Counted from the first letter of the stretch, positions 16,774 through 27,163 are shown. The stretch: DNA of 43,981 bases from Flavobacteriaceae bacterium (GCA_029252265.1 JAQXBT010000034.1:1-43981), one strand, 5' to 3'. The notes: generated by a model from the sequence alone, not told the origin. Program-made: numbers and translations.

Positions 16774-19608
16774 TTAAAATTTATAAGAATAACCGACAGA
16801 TATTTCGGTTCCGGGTTGGTACATCGAAAATGTTTTAGCGGATGTATTATAGGATTCGTACACACTTTCTCTTTTACTGTCAAGTACATTAGAGATCTTT
16901 ACATCAATCGTTGACTTTTTATCCTCACCAAAACTTTTGTTGAATGTGAAGTTCAAACTATTAAAGGGTTTTGTGTAAACGTCTGGCACAATTCCGGTTC
17001 CAACGACTTCCAATGTTTTTCCTTGGACATTAAAAAACAAGCCAGTTTGAAGGCCTAAATCAGTATTGATGTAATTTATTCCTGAATTAATAAGGTATGG
17101 CGACTGTCCTTGTAGCTCTCTTGTGGGATCAATAGATTCTCCGTCTCTTGCGGCTAAGACACGTCGGTTATATTCATCGATATTCATTGATAATTCAGAT
17201 TTAATATAGGACGCATTGATGTTAAACCTCAATTTATTTAAGTCCTCTAAAATAAACCCTAAGGACTTTCTGAATTCAAATTCGATGCCGTAAACTTTGG
17301 CCGATCCAAGGTTTTTTGGGGTAATTTGGTCCGGTGCCGATTCGTAAAATGTCAATTCAATTGGATCTGTAAAATCTTTGTAAAACCCACTAAACGCAAC
17401 CATTTCACCTTCTTCGCCAAAACGCTCATACCGAACATCAAAATTATTAATATAAGATGGGGTTAAGGCTATGTTTCCAATAAAAAGACGGTTTGTTATG
17501 GCATCAAAAATTTGACTTTTAGAGGCTTCTTTAAAAGAGGGTCTCGCCGTTGTACGCGAATACGAGCCTCTTAAGTTTTCGATTTCAGTTAAGCTGTAAA
17601 TTATATTTGCCGATGGGAATAGGTCCAATCTGTCAATAATTTTAGCATTTTCATACACTTCAGTTGCTGCTTGGTTTTGGCCGGTATAATATGTTTGAAA
17701 TAATTCTGCTCGGATCCCAATCACGGTTTTTAGTTTCTCTGTAACACTAAATTCATTTGAAGCATATGCTGCCAAAATTCGTTGTTCACCTTCATAGGCA
17801 TTGGCTTGCTCAAAGCGATCACCAGTCACCAAATGTGTGCCACTTCCTGAAGAGGGGGTCCAAAGGTTTTCCTCCGACAATAAGGTGTCTGCATCTCCGT
17901 TTTCAACAGAGAGTCCGGTGAGTGGATTTGTGACCGTAAAGGTATAATCATCAATTTTGAAATCTCTAAACTTATAGGTGTAACCGCTTCCAAATTTTAC
18001 TTTTGCGGGACGTTCAAATAGTGTGTATTTTTTGTTCAGATCAATTTTCCCTACCAGGTTAATTTCTTCAAGTGTTCTCCATATTCTTATGGGAAAACTT
18101 GACGCACTAGGACTAATCACATAGTTGCCTTCTTGAGTGACTCTTAACGGCGTAATTCGATGGTCTTTGTCATATACTTTTGATAAAGATGGAGACAGTT
18201 TCCAATCCACTTGCCAGTCACTTTCACCAAACGAATGTTTACCCCCTAACAAAATATTTGTAATTGATCTTTCGGTATAAAGCAACGCATCTTTTGTAAT
18301 CGGTTCAAATCCACTTCCACCGCCTGCTTGCGCCAGTTGTTGTTCATACTTTCCAGCTGTACTCTCACCGTTTTGGATGTGCAGAAAGTTAAATTTATAC
18401 TTTGAATTTTCACGTTTGTATACAATCCCAGTTAAAAGATTTAGTAAAACAGAATTCACACCAACTTCTCCTAATGTGGTCCGTGTGGCTAAAAGATTGT
18501 TATTAGAGGAATTATTTTGGTCTCTCATGTAAGTTCCATCGACTCTGTTGTCGTAAAACTCTGTTTTATTTTTATACGAGAATGATAATTGATACCCTAG
18601 TTTGTCATCTCCAACCCTATATTGATTTCCTGCGGTAAACCCAAAATCATAATTAACACCACTGTTTGTTCTTTTAGCCGTTAATTCTTTATTGAAAGCA
18701 TCTGTTAACGCTGTTAAAAGTGACGAATTAGTAAACGTTCCTGGAATTGGTTGATATCGGTTCACAGGTCTTTTTCTCATGCCATCATCATACCCTAGCC
18801 AATCTGTTCTACTACCAGTATAACTTAAATAGTTTGAATTCAAATGCATGTTAGGATTATAAGAAGTCCCTAAAGAAAACGAAAAAGACTTTTTACTTGG
18901 ATAGTCTTTGGTCACAATATCAATAACACCGCCTGTAAAATCTGCAGGATATTCAGCAGCAGCAGATTTAACTACAATCACATTTTCCAAAATAGATGTT
19001 GGAAAAACATCCATTTGAATTGTATTTCGATCCGGGTCTAATCCTGGAATATCAACGCCATTGAGAATGGATTTTGTATACCGATCTCCCAACCCTCTAA
19101 CATACACATACTTGCCGCCTTGTATCGAAACTCCTGGCACACTTTTAATCGCACTTGCGACATTGCCAGCACCACTGCTTTTAATACTTTGTGCAGATAG
19201 TCCATCCAATAAAGTGATCGATTTTCTTTGTAAGTTTAAAACAGCGGATTCTGTATTTTTCCTTACGGAGGTTGTAATAATTATGGCATCTAATGAATTT
19301 GTGTTAAGCGTGACATCTACGTTGACATCTGAATTTGCTGTTACAACGACCTCAGAAATTTCCACACTTTGATATCCAATATAGGAGAAAATCAAAGTGT
19401 AACTTCCTTCAGAAATCTCAAGCTGGTATTTGCCATCAAAATCAGAAGTAGTTCCAGAGGTTGTGTCTTTAATCAATACATTGGCAAAAGCCATAGGCTC
19501 ATTATATTCGCCGTCTGTAGTGGTACCAACAATTTTACCAGATTGCGCTGTTAAATGAAGCGTCACAAAAGTTGTCAGTAAAAGCGTTATTAGTCTGTAG
19601 TTTTTCAT
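16774..19608 (-). CDS. TonB-dependent outer-membrane receptor
   Basis: 944 residues. A signal peptide (1-21) is followed by a carboxypeptidase-regulatory-like domain at about 24-105, typical of Bacteroidota receptors. A TonB plug comes next at about 120-230 (SVPGVSIQ, YVYVRGLGDRYTKSILNGVD, FTGGVIDIVTKDYP), and a beta-barrel ends in Phe (VGYSYKF). The YVYVRGLGDRYTKS form of the plug is seen in receptors that are not classic SusC glycan importers. The beta-helix lipoprotein gene lies 80 bp upstream on the same strand, where a SusD would be expected, suggesting a receptor with a surface partner. The substrate is unknown; location beside porin-PiT and phased repeats hints at phosphorus compounds (inference). 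Confidence 0.92.
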   Translation of the reverse strand: MKNYRLITLLLTTFVTLHLTAQSGKIVGTTTDGEYNEPMAFANVLIKDTTSGTTSDFDGKYQLEISEGSYTLIFSYIGYQSVEISEVVVTANSDVNVDVTLNTNSLDAIIITTSVRKNTESAVLNLQRKSITLLDGLSAQSIKSSGAGNVASAIKSVPGVSIQGGKYVYVRGLGDRYTKSILNGVDIPGLDPDRNTIQMDVFPTSILENVIVVKSAAAEYPADFTGGVIDIVTKDYPSKKSFSFSLGTSYNPNMHLNSNYLSYTGSRTDWLGYDDGMRKRPVNRYQPIPGTFTNSSLLTALTDAFNKELTAKRTNSGVNYDFGFTAGNQYRVGDDKLGYQLSFSYKNKTEFYDNRVDGTYMRDQNNSSNNNLLATRTTLGEVGVNSVLLNLLTGIVYKRENSKYKFNFLHIQNGESTAGKYEQQLAQAGGGSGFEPITKDALLYTERSITNILLGGKHSFGESDWQVDWKLSPSLSKVYDKDHRITPLRVTQEGNYVISPSASSFPIRIWRTLEEINLVGKIDLNKKYTLFERPAKVKFGSGYTYKFRDFKIDDYTFTVTNPLTGLSVENGDADTLLSEENLWTPSSGSGTHLVTGDRFEQANAYEGEQRILAAYASNEFSVTEKLKTVIGIRAELFQTYYTGQNQAATEVYENAKIIDRLDLFPSANIIYSLTEIENLRGSYSRTTARPSFKEASKSQIFDAITNRLFIGNIALTPSYINNFDVRYERFGEEGEMVAFSGFYKDFTDPIELTFYESAPDQITPKNLGSAKVYGIEFEFRKSLGFILEDLNKLRFNINASYIKSELSMNIDEYNRRVLAARDGESIDPTRELQGQSPYLINSGINYINTDLGLQTGLFFNVQGKTLEVVGTGIVPDVYTKPFNSLNFTFNKSFGEDKKSTIDVKISNVLDSKRESVYESYNTSAKTFSMYQPGTEISVGYSYKF

Positions 19609-19628
19609 AGTATGTGTTTAAACACGAA

Positions 19629-19660
19629 ACAATTGCTTACGAATCAAGGCAAGCAATTGT
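19629..19660 (-). other. Hairpin in the spacer between lipoprotein and receptor genes
   Basis: A perfect 10-bp stem, ACAATTGCTT (19629-19638) with AAGCAATTGT (19651-19660), and a 12-nt loop, with no T-run on the minus strand. It could be an RNA processing or stability element that sets the ratio of the two proteins. A palindrome GTGTTTAAACAC lies next to it at 19614-19625. Confidence 0.5.
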
Positions 19661-19688
19661 AGTTGATTTGTTATGTTTTGAGTTCGAA

Positions 19689-20924
19689 TTAAAATCCTAA
19701 ACCTGCTTTAGTATTTGCGTATGTCCAATTTAATAATGAAGTGGTAGCTCCAACGGTATTTGCTCCTTGCGAAATTGCAGTAGCCGTAGATCCAAAGTCG
19801 GTTACAGTAACTGTTGATGCCTTGTTTACAAAGATATCTGAAGCATTTTCAACTCCAGTTGGTACTACAATTTCCCAAGTTCCAAAGCTTAAAAGCCCAT
19901 TATTATAGTTTGTTGCGACACCATCGTTATCTAATTCTATATCAGAAGAAGATTTGAATCCGTATGCATATATATTTTCTGTGGATCCCATCGCATTAGA
20001 ACGGTAGTCTGCATATTCGCCATCTTCGGTAATTTGGTTTCCAATAATAGTAACATTGGTTAATGAAAAGGATCCAGTTGCAGAGCCTTCAGGTCCATCA
20101 ATTTCAAAAGCATGGTCCGAATTTGTTCCCAACACAACGACTGCATTATTAATTGTCCCCGAATAAGCCTGATCGATGTCTAAAGCATCGTCCCCTTGCG
20201 CCCACACTAAGAGGTTTGAAGCATTGACTGTTCCTCCGAAAAACTCGATTCCGTCATCAACATTTCCAACCACTTCAATATTTTCGATGACGGTCCCAGA
20301 ACCAACCCCACCAAGAGTTAATCCATTAATCTCATTTCCTTCTCCAATCAATGCACCACCGTGACGTATTGAAATGTATTGGTACACACCAGAATTATCA
20401 GTTGCATTATTTCCGCCATAAAGACCAAAAGTGTCGTCGGCTGGAATCCCTTCAATTTGTAAGGTTTCTACATCCCCTGAAAATGAACAAGGCGCATCTC
20501 CTAACACAATTAAGCCACCCCAAAGTCCAGAGTTTGTTTCATTGAGGTTTGTTCCTGCAGTTTGACCAATTGCAATATTGTCGTTAATAGAAGTAAATAT
20601 GATTGGCGATGTCGAGGTTCCGACCGCATTTAATTTTCCGCCTTTAGCAATAATAAGTGCAGAAGCCAAAGAACCGGTTCCTTCCGTTCCTTTAATAATA
20701 GTACCCGCTTGAATAGTTAATACAACTCCGCTAGATACTACTACTTTTTGGTTAAGGACGTAAATATTATTATTGGTCCAAGTGGTACTTTCAGAAATTT
20801 CTCCTGAAACAGAAAGGACATTATCTTCTATTGGTGCCGCAATAATAGGAGCGTCATCACTACTCATACACCCCGTAAACGTGAACACTAAAATTGCCGA
20901 TAAAGAATAAATTGTTTTTTTCAT
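19689..20924 (-). CDS. Surface lipoprotein with right-handed beta-helix fold
   Basis: 411 residues. The N terminus is a lipoprotein signal (lipobox FTGC at Cys19). MSSDDAP follows it, an acidic stretch like the surface-export signal of flavobacterial lipoproteins. The body is Gly/Asn/Ile/Val-rich with repeated short strands (VVSSGVVLTIQAGTIIKG, LIIAKGGKLNAVG, GSGTVIENIEVVGNVDDG, FSLTNVTIIGNQI), the pattern of a parallel beta-helix. Asp-rich turns (DDGIEFFGG, GDDALDIDQA) may bind metal or ligand. It is first in the unit with the TonB receptor and probably is its surface partner. I see no catalytic motif of a polysaccharide lyase. Downstream residues hold no T9SS domain. Confidence 0.82.
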   Translation of the reverse strand: MKKTIYSLSAILVFTFTGCMSSDDAPIIAAPIEDNVLSVSGEISESTTWTNNNIYVLNQKVVVSSGVVLTIQAGTIIKGTEGTGSLASALIIAKGGKLNAVGTSTSPIIFTSINDNIAIGQTAGTNLNETNSGLWGGLIVLGDAPCSFSGDVETLQIEGIPADDTFGLYGGNNATDNSGVYQYISIRHGGALIGEGNEINGLTLGGVGSGTVIENIEVVGNVDDGIEFFGGTVNASNLLVWAQGDDALDIDQAYSGTINNAVVVLGTNSDHAFEIDGPEGSATGSFSLTNVTIIGNQITEDGEYADYRSNAMGSTENIYAYGFKSSSDIELDNDGVATNYNNGLLSFGTWEIVVPTGVENASDIFVNKASTVTVTDFGSTATAISQGANTVGATTSLLNWTYANTKAGLGF

Positions 20925-21005
20925 TTTAATTTATGTATTGTTTTTAATTGATAGGGCAAATATCTTATTTATACCCGCCTATGAGGTTACATCACTTTTA
21001 CAAAA

Positions 21006-21033
21006 CCATTAACAAAACGTTAGCTTACATTAG
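21006..21033 (-). promoter_or_regulatory. Phased repeats upstream of the beta-helix/TonB unit
   Basis: Read on the minus strand: CTAATGT (21033-21027), CTAACGT (21023-21017), TTAATGG (21012-21006), with steps of 10 and 11 bp. They resemble the 7-mers in the porin region and point toward the lipoprotein gene. A weak -7 (GATATTTG on the minus strand, 20964-20957) lies 42 bp downstream. Less regular than the other arrays. Confidence 0.3.
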
Positions 21034-21102
21034 ATTTGTCTCTTTTTTAGAAACATTTATTTAACATTGAAATTACTATCTTGCAGGTTAATAACAGATA
21101 CT

Positions 21103-22443
21103 ATGAATTGGGAACAATTACTGTCTTTGAAACGACAAGGAGACACGAACAAACGCCTTAGAAATGAACAAGACGAAACTCGTTTAGGCTTTGATGTCGA
21201 TTACGATCGCATTATTTTCTCTCCTGAATTTAGAAGTCTTCAAGACAAAACTCAGGTCATCCCATTGTCATCGATAGACTTTGTACACACCCGGTTAACG
21301 CACAGCCTTGAAGTGAGTGTAGTGGCACGTTCCTTAGGAAGAAAAGCAGGCGTAAAAATACTAGAAAAACATCCCTACCTAAAAGAAGTACACGGCTATA
21401 AACCCAACGATTTTGGTGCCATCGTTGCGGCCGCAGCGCTGGCACACGATATTGGGAATCCTCCGTTTGGACACTCTGGAGAAAAAGCCATTGGCCACTA
21501 TTTTAAAAATGGCCCTGGGCAAAAATTTAAAGACCAATTAAGCCCAAAAGAATTTCAAGACTTATGTGATTTTGAAGGCAATGCCAATGGATTTAAAGTC
21601 CTCACTCAAGACAAACAAGGAACACAAGGAGGATTACGGTTGAGTTATGCCACTTTGGGTGCTTTTACCAAATACCCAAAAGAATCCCTTCCAGTAAAAC
21701 CAACAGCGCACATTGCGTCTAAGAAATATGGCTTTTTTCAAACAGAAAAAACAAACTTTTTAGACGTCGCTGATGAATTAGGATTAAACAAACTTAGTGC
21801 CGATAATGCGCAATATTCAAGACACCCATTAGCGTTTTTGGTCGAAGCAGCCGATGATATTTGTTATACGATTATTGATTTTGAAGATGGGATTAATCTC
21901 GGACTTATTGAAGAAGATTATGCACTTGAGTACTTAATAAACTTAGTCAGACACACCATCAATTCCGAAAAATACCATGCGCTTCCTTCTACAAAAGAAC
22001 GTGTGAGTTATTTAAGAGCCTTGGCAATTAGCACGTTGATAGAGGATGCTATTAATATATTTATGGCGCATGAAAAAGAAATTCTTGAAGGGGAATTTCA
22101 TGTATCAATCCTCGATAAAAGTAAATACCAAGCCCAAATAGGTGATATTATAAAATTGAGTGTTGAAAAAATATATAATTCAGACGAGGTCATTGATAAA
22201 GAGATCTCAGGTTTTGAAATTTTAAATCAACTTTTAGATCGATTTATTTTAGCAGTAAATAATAATTATGAAAACGTGCCCACAAGTTATGATAAACTTT
22301 TATTGAAACTTCTTCCAAATGAGGTTAATTTTCTAGATAAAAACCTCTATACACGATTGATGAATGTCTGCTATTTTGTGTCGTTGTTTTCTGACACAAA
22401 AGCGGTACAAACCTACAAAAAAATTAAAGGTTTAATGTTTTGA
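21103..22443 (+). CDS. dgt: Deoxyguanosinetriphosphate triphosphohydrolase-like protein (HD domain)
   Basis: Hydrolyses dNTPs to nucleoside and triphosphate, tuning dNTP pools. 446 residues from the ATG at 21103 (MNWEQLLSLKRQ). A TTG 36 nt upstream is in frame but overlaps the likely promoter (TATCTTGC, 21077-21084). HD-domain residues are clear: His62 and His67 in HTRLTHSLEVS, His115-Asp116 in LAHDIGNPPFGHSGEKAI, and a later Asp in EAADDICY. The opening FSPEFRSLQDKTQV is typical of Dgt. Its presence next to a window with RNR and dCMP deaminase is suggestive but they are not linked transcriptionally. Confidence 0.93.
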   Translation: MNWEQLLSLKRQGDTNKRLRNEQDETRLGFDVDYDRIIFSPEFRSLQDKTQVIPLSSIDFVHTRLTHSLEVSVVARSLGRKAGVKILEKHPYLKEVHGYKPNDFGAIVAAAALAHDIGNPPFGHSGEKAIGHYFKNGPGQKFKDQLSPKEFQDLCDFEGNANGFKVLTQDKQGTQGGLRLSYATLGAFTKYPKESLPVKPTAHIASKKYGFFQTEKTNFLDVADELGLNKLSADNAQYSRHPLAFLVEAADDICYTIIDFEDGINLGLIEEDYALEYLINLVRHTINSEKYHALPSTKERVSYLRALAISTLIEDAINIFMAHEKEILEGEFHVSILDKSKYQAQIGDIIKLSVEKIYNSDEVIDKEISGFEILNQLLDRFILAVNNNYENVPTSYDKLLLKLLPNEVNFLDKNLYTRLMNVCYFVSLFSDTKAVQTYKKIKGLMF

Positions 22444-22513
22444 TGTAAAAGCATTTTTTTTGTAGATTGCCGTTAACCAATTTTGCTTTTAAGAAATTCT
22501 AAATTTATTTCTT

Positions 22514-24253
22514 ATGACAAAGCATTATACAACACTAGTCGTTTTTGCGACTTTGGTTTCTATTACGTTATATTTTAGTATTGAAAAAAATACTAAGACG
22601 CTTCAAGTTGAAGATTTAAGACGACAACATCAATACTTTTTGGACCATAGTCCTTTTAAAGAAACTCAAAGACTTTCAAGAGATGAAAGAAAATCTTTAG
22701 GGCTTCCTCCCAACTCTTTTAATGAACGCCTTTGGGACCTTACTTTAGATCCTATATTGGGACGTCCTGCTAATGAAAGACTTCTAGAGACCCAAAAAAA
22801 ATTAAGAGAAACATCCCTTTCAAGTGGTGTTTCTCAACGATTAGTTAGCACTTGGGAAGAACGTGGTCCAGCAGATTTAGGAGGCAGAACGCGCGCTATA
22901 TTATTTGATCCAAATGATATAGGCAATACGGATGCTTCTGATGATTATACCCGAGTTTTTGCTGGTGGTGTATCAGGGGGATTATGGGTAAATGAAGATA
23001 TTACTGATCCAAATTCGTCTTGGTCATTGGCGACAGGTCTTTCGTCTAATATTTCTGTAACTTCAATAATAGTAGATCCCAATGACTCTATGACCATGTA
23101 CATCGGTTCTGGAGAATCGTATACTTCTGGGCATACTTTTGGACAAGGTGTTTGGAAATCCACAGATGGTGGTGCAAGTTGGAATCATATTTTTGGAGAA
23201 GCTGCAGGGACTTACGCTTATGATAATCAAATTATTAATGGCATTTTTTATATAAATGACATTGTAGCTAGAGCAGTTGGAGCGACTACAGAACTCTATA
23301 TTGCTGTTGCGGGAGCTTCCCACAGATATTCAACGCCAAATCAATTTCATTCTTTGTTAGAACAAGGGGTTTATAAATCTTCTGATGGCGGCAGTAATTG
23401 GATAAGATTTGAGATTAATGATACCGAAAACCGCCCTTCCAATCCTAATGATATTGAATTGGATCTTGATAATAATATTTGGGTCACGACGACATGGAGT
23501 AATTTTCGATTTGGTGGCGGAAAAATCCTTAAATCTACTGATGGGCTATCCTTTAGTTTAGTGCATACAATTTCTGGAGTGCAGCGAACAGAGCTAGAAC
23601 CTTCTCAAACAGATGTGAATACATTTTGGTTAGTAGTGAATGGCGCTGATGGCGCTGATTTGTACACAACCACCGATGGTTTTTCTACAGTCACACAAAT
23701 TGAAACAGAGCCTAGCGATGTTGATAATGACATACCTGCAACTGATTACACAAGAGGCCAAGCAGGTTATGATTTAGAAATTGAAGCAAATGCAGCTGGC
23801 AACTTGATTGTTGGCGGAATTGACCTCTTTAGATCTACAGATAATGGAGCCACTTGGAGTCAAATTTCTAAATGGTCTAATAATAATAATTTAAGAAATT
23901 TAAACGTATCTCTTGTTCATGCAGATCACCACGGCACCTTTTTTCGACCTGGGGAGGGGAATAGCAATAAAGTTATTTTTACAACCGATGGCGGCATTTA
24001 CTATTGCGACGATATAACTCAAACCTCTACTCCGAGTGCAATTACTAGCAGAAACAAAGGGTATAATACGTCACAATTTTATTATGGATCTATTGATGCA
24101 TCTGCACAAGACACCTACGACGATATTGCTGGCGGCACACAAGATAATGGGACTTGGACTAAATTGAATGGAGTGCCAGGAGTCAATACGTTTACATATA
24201 CGCGTGGAGGTGACGGCGCTTTTACCGAGTTTGATGATAGTGGTGAATACTGA
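22514..24253 (+). pseudogene. T9SS-secreted propeller protein, N-terminal part (frameshifted)
   Basis: 579 residues, then a premature TGA at 24251. It starts with a hydrophobic signal segment, then a propeller-like region with sortilin/BNR-type Asp-box motifs (STDGGASW, SSDGGSNW, STDNGATW). WEERGPADLGGRTRA near residue 116 is a common opening of such secreted flavobacterial proteins. The second half of the protein continues in another frame from 24250. A single-base deletion between about 24247 and 24253 explains this; the joined product would be about 934 residues. It could be a real pseudogene or a sequencing error. If translated as is, this piece would lack the secretion domain. Confidence 0.8.
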
Positions 24254-25317
24254 TTGATTCATATGTTTATAATTCACATAACTTAAGGACTTTACCTTTT
24301 GACATTACCACCACTTCCTATCCAATTGCATCCAATGGCACAAACACAAGAGGAAATTTTATAAACGAAGCTGCACTAGATAAGAATTTAGATATTTTGT
24401 ACAGTAATTCCATACCCAGTCCAACAGGTGATAACCCCAACCCTACCCCCCAAATAGAAAGAAATGCAAATATTTTTGGAGGGTCAGCCAATGCAGTTGT
24501 AAGAACACAACTGTCAAATGCTGTTTTTGATGCGGATATTTCTGCACTAAAAATCTCACCTTTTACAACCACTTCTTCAAAGCTATATGTGGGATTAGAA
24601 AGCGGAAAACTTCTCCGAGTAGACAATGCCGATACCGAAACTCCATCGTGGAATGATATAATGGGAGCAGACTTTGTCGGAAGTATTTCTGACATAGAGT
24701 TTGGAGAAACAGAAGACGAACTATTTGTAACGATGTTCAATTACGGGGTTGTGAGTGTTTGGTTTAGTGACGATGCTGGGACTAGTTGGGCAAATATAGA
24801 AGGCGATTTACCAGATATCCCTGTCAAATGTATTTTACAAAACCCACTATTCACCAATGAACTTATTGTAGGAACGATGTTAGGAATTTGGCGTACAGAA
24901 GATTATACGAGTACAAGTCCAACATGGGTGCAATCGTTTAATGGCATGCGAGAAACCGCTGTTTTTGATTTGGATTTAAAAGCCTCCGATAATACGATTT
25001 TGGCGACAACCTACGGAAGAGGTTTTTTCACCTCTAAATTTACGACACTAGGATTTAATGAACGTGAGACTATTGCTAGTACACTCAAAGTATTTCCTAC
25101 AATTTACGATGGAGAATTCACATTAACAGCCAGCAAAACCTTGGGCGTTAACAAAGTAAATATTTATTCCATCACAGGAAATAGCGTCTATGAAACAACC
25201 CTTGATATACAACAAGGCTTCCGAAAAAAATTCGATTTAAATTTAAATTCAGGACTATATTTGATTAAATTTAAAGGCTCTGATTTTGAAGCTACTAAAC
25301 GAATTATTATTCAATAA
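24250..25317 (+). pseudogene. T9SS-secreted propeller protein, C-terminal part
   Basis: The continuation of the preceding gene in the -1 frame, about 355 residues, open from 24247. It resumes directly as LIDSYVYNSHNLRTLPFD with no lost or duplicated sequence. It contains more propeller blades (FSDDAGTSWANIEGDLPD; WRTEDYTSTSPTW). The last 75 residues (LKVFPTIYDGEFTLTASK ... GLYLIKFKG ... KRIIIQ) are a type A T9SS C-terminal sorting domain, so the intact protein would be exported and attached at or released from the cell surface. No independent start codon in a good context was found. Function of the propeller is unknown. Confidence 0.8.
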
Positions 25318-25352
25318 AAATTTAGCAATATTACTTAGAGAAAGGAAGGTCT

Positions 25353-27125
25353 TTAAGGTGTCCCTTTTTTTTGGATTAAATCGGAGATGAATTGCTTCAG
25401 ATGAAAATGATCAAGCTCCAGTGTTTTATAGAGTGTATTGACCGATCCATGCTCAATAAATTCATCTGGAATCCCTTTAAAAATCACATCATTTTTGTAG
25501 TTGTGAGTGGCTGCAAATTCTAAAATAGCACTTCCAAATCCGCCGCTGATCACACCCTCTTCAATCGTTATTAGCGTTGAATATGTTTTAAAAATAGTAT
25601 GCAATAATGGGGCATCTAAAGGTTTTACAAAGCGCATATCATAGTGTGCACAATTGAGCCCATTGATGGCTTTTGAAACCGTACTAGAAATCGCTCCTAC
25701 ACTTAAAACGGCAAGATTCTCTCCGTGTTCCAATTGAATTCCAGTTCCAATTTCAATCGTTTCAAACGCTGATTTCCAATCAGGTGTCACGCCTCTACCT
25801 CTTGGATATCGAATCGCAATTGGATGCTGCAAGCCTTTTTGAGCGGTGTACATAATGTTTCGTAATTCTACCTCATTTCTAGGCGCCATAATGATGAGGT
25901 TGGGGATACAGCGTAGGTATGCCAAATCAAATACCCCATGGTGTGTGGCACCATCTTCGCCAACCAGCCCAGCACGATCAATACAAAAGATAACCGGCAA
26001 ATTTTGCAAGGCTACATCGTGAATGATTTGATCATACGCCCGTTGTAAAAAAGTAGAGTAGATATTACAAAATGGGACTAAACCTTGCGTGGCCATACCC
26101 GCAGCCATCGTCACAGCGTGTTGTTCTGCAATCCCCACATCAAAAGCACGTTCTGGAATTTCATCCATCATGTATTTGAGCGAACTCCCCGTAGGCATGG
26201 CCGGTGTAATGCCAACAATCTTCTTGTTCGCTTTGGCGAGCTCAACCAAAGTCAGTCCAAAAACGTCTTGGTATTTTGGAGGAAGGTTTTCGTTATTTTT
26301 AGAAATCAAATCTCCTGTAGTTGCGTCAAATTTTCCTGGCGCATGGTATCTTACCTGATCGGTTTCTGCTTGTTTTAAACCCTTCCCTTTTGTAGTTATG
26401 ATATGTAAGAACTTAGGGCCGTCAATGGTTTTGAGGCGTTCTAATTCTGTAAGAAGCGCCGCCATATCGTGTCCATCAATAGGACCCGAATACTCAAAAT
26501 TGAGGGCTTCAAAAATATTATCTTGTTTTTGTGTGCCTTTTTTCACATTGGTGAGATACTGTTTCAGAGCGCCGACACTTGGGTCGATTCCAATCGCATT
26601 ATCATTTAAAACCACCAACAAGTTAGCTGTTGTTACCCCCGCGTGATTCAAGCCTTCAAAGGCCATTCCACTTGCAATGGAGGCGTCGCCAATCACGGCA
26701 ATATGCTGTCTGTTTTCTCCTTTTAATTGGGAGGCAATTGCCATTCCTAAAGCCGCCGAAATAGAGGTCGATGAATGTCCAGTACCAAACGTATCGTACA
26801 CACTTTCGTCTCGTTTTGGAAAACCACTAAGTCCTTTGTGTTGTCGGTTGGTATGAAATTCTGATTTACGACCGGTCAAAATTTTATGCCCATATGCTTG
26901 ATGCCCAACATCCCATATCAATAAATCGTCGGGGGTATTAAACACATAATGCAACGCGATGGTCAATTCTACCACCCCAAGACTTGCCCCTAAATGCCCT
27001 TCTTTGGTCGCGACAATTTCTATAATAAACCGTCTTAACTCTTGTGCAAGCTGCTGTATATCAACTGCGGAAAGTTGACGTAAATCTTCTGGAGAGTTTA
27101 TATGTTTGAGTATATTTTTTAACAC
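25353..27125 (-). CDS. dxs: 1-deoxy-D-xylulose-5-phosphate synthase
   Basis: First enzyme of the MEP isoprenoid pathway: pyruvate plus glyceraldehyde 3-phosphate to DXP, thiamine-diphosphate dependent. The core is complete: GHLGASLGVVELTIALHYVF, DVGHQAYGHKILTGR, the cofactor-binding GDASIASGMAFEGLNHAG, the FCNIYSTFLQRAYDQIIHDV region, and DRAGLVGEDGATHHGVFD. The start is set at the GTG at 27125 (590 residues, VLKNILKHINSPEDL), because a perfect -7 element lies at 27130-27137. A TTG start at 27140 would place the promoter inside the gene. The mRNA is then probably leaderless. Divergent from tadA. It supplies precursors for the polyprenyl synthase encoded 9 kb away. Confidence 0.95.
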   Translation of the reverse strand: MLKNILKHINSPEDLRQLSAVDIQQLAQELRRFIIEIVATKEGHLGASLGVVELTIALHYVFNTPDDLLIWDVGHQAYGHKILTGRKSEFHTNRQHKGLSGFPKRDESVYDTFGTGHSSTSISAALGMAIASQLKGENRQHIAVIGDASIASGMAFEGLNHAGVTTANLLVVLNDNAIGIDPSVGALKQYLTNVKKGTQKQDNIFEALNFEYSGPIDGHDMAALLTELERLKTIDGPKFLHIITTKGKGLKQAETDQVRYHAPGKFDATTGDLISKNNENLPPKYQDVFGLTLVELAKANKKIVGITPAMPTGSSLKYMMDEIPERAFDVGIAEQHAVTMAAGMATQGLVPFCNIYSTFLQRAYDQIIHDVALQNLPVIFCIDRAGLVGEDGATHHGVFDLAYLRCIPNLIIMAPRNEVELRNIMYTAQKGLQHPIAIRYPRGRGVTPDWKSAFETIEIGTGIQLEHGENLAVLSVGAISSTVSKAINGLNCAHYDMRFVKPLDAPLLHTIFKTYSTLITIEEGVISGGFGSAILEFAATHNYKNDVIFKGIPDEFIEHGSVNTLYKTLELDHFHLKQFISDLIQKKGTP

Positions 27126-27129
27126 ATAG

Positions 27130-27159
27130 CAAAAATACAAGATTGAAGTCGTATTTTTG
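27130..27159. promoter_or_regulatory. Symmetric divergent promoters of dxs and tadA
   Basis: Two perfect -7 elements TATTTTTG lie back to back: minus strand 27137-27130 for dxs, plus strand 27152-27159 for tadA. With one flanking base they form a 9-bp inverted repeat, CAAAAATAC/GTATTTTTG. Each final G is 5 nt from its start codon. Confidence 0.65.
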
Positions 27160-27163
27160 ACTT

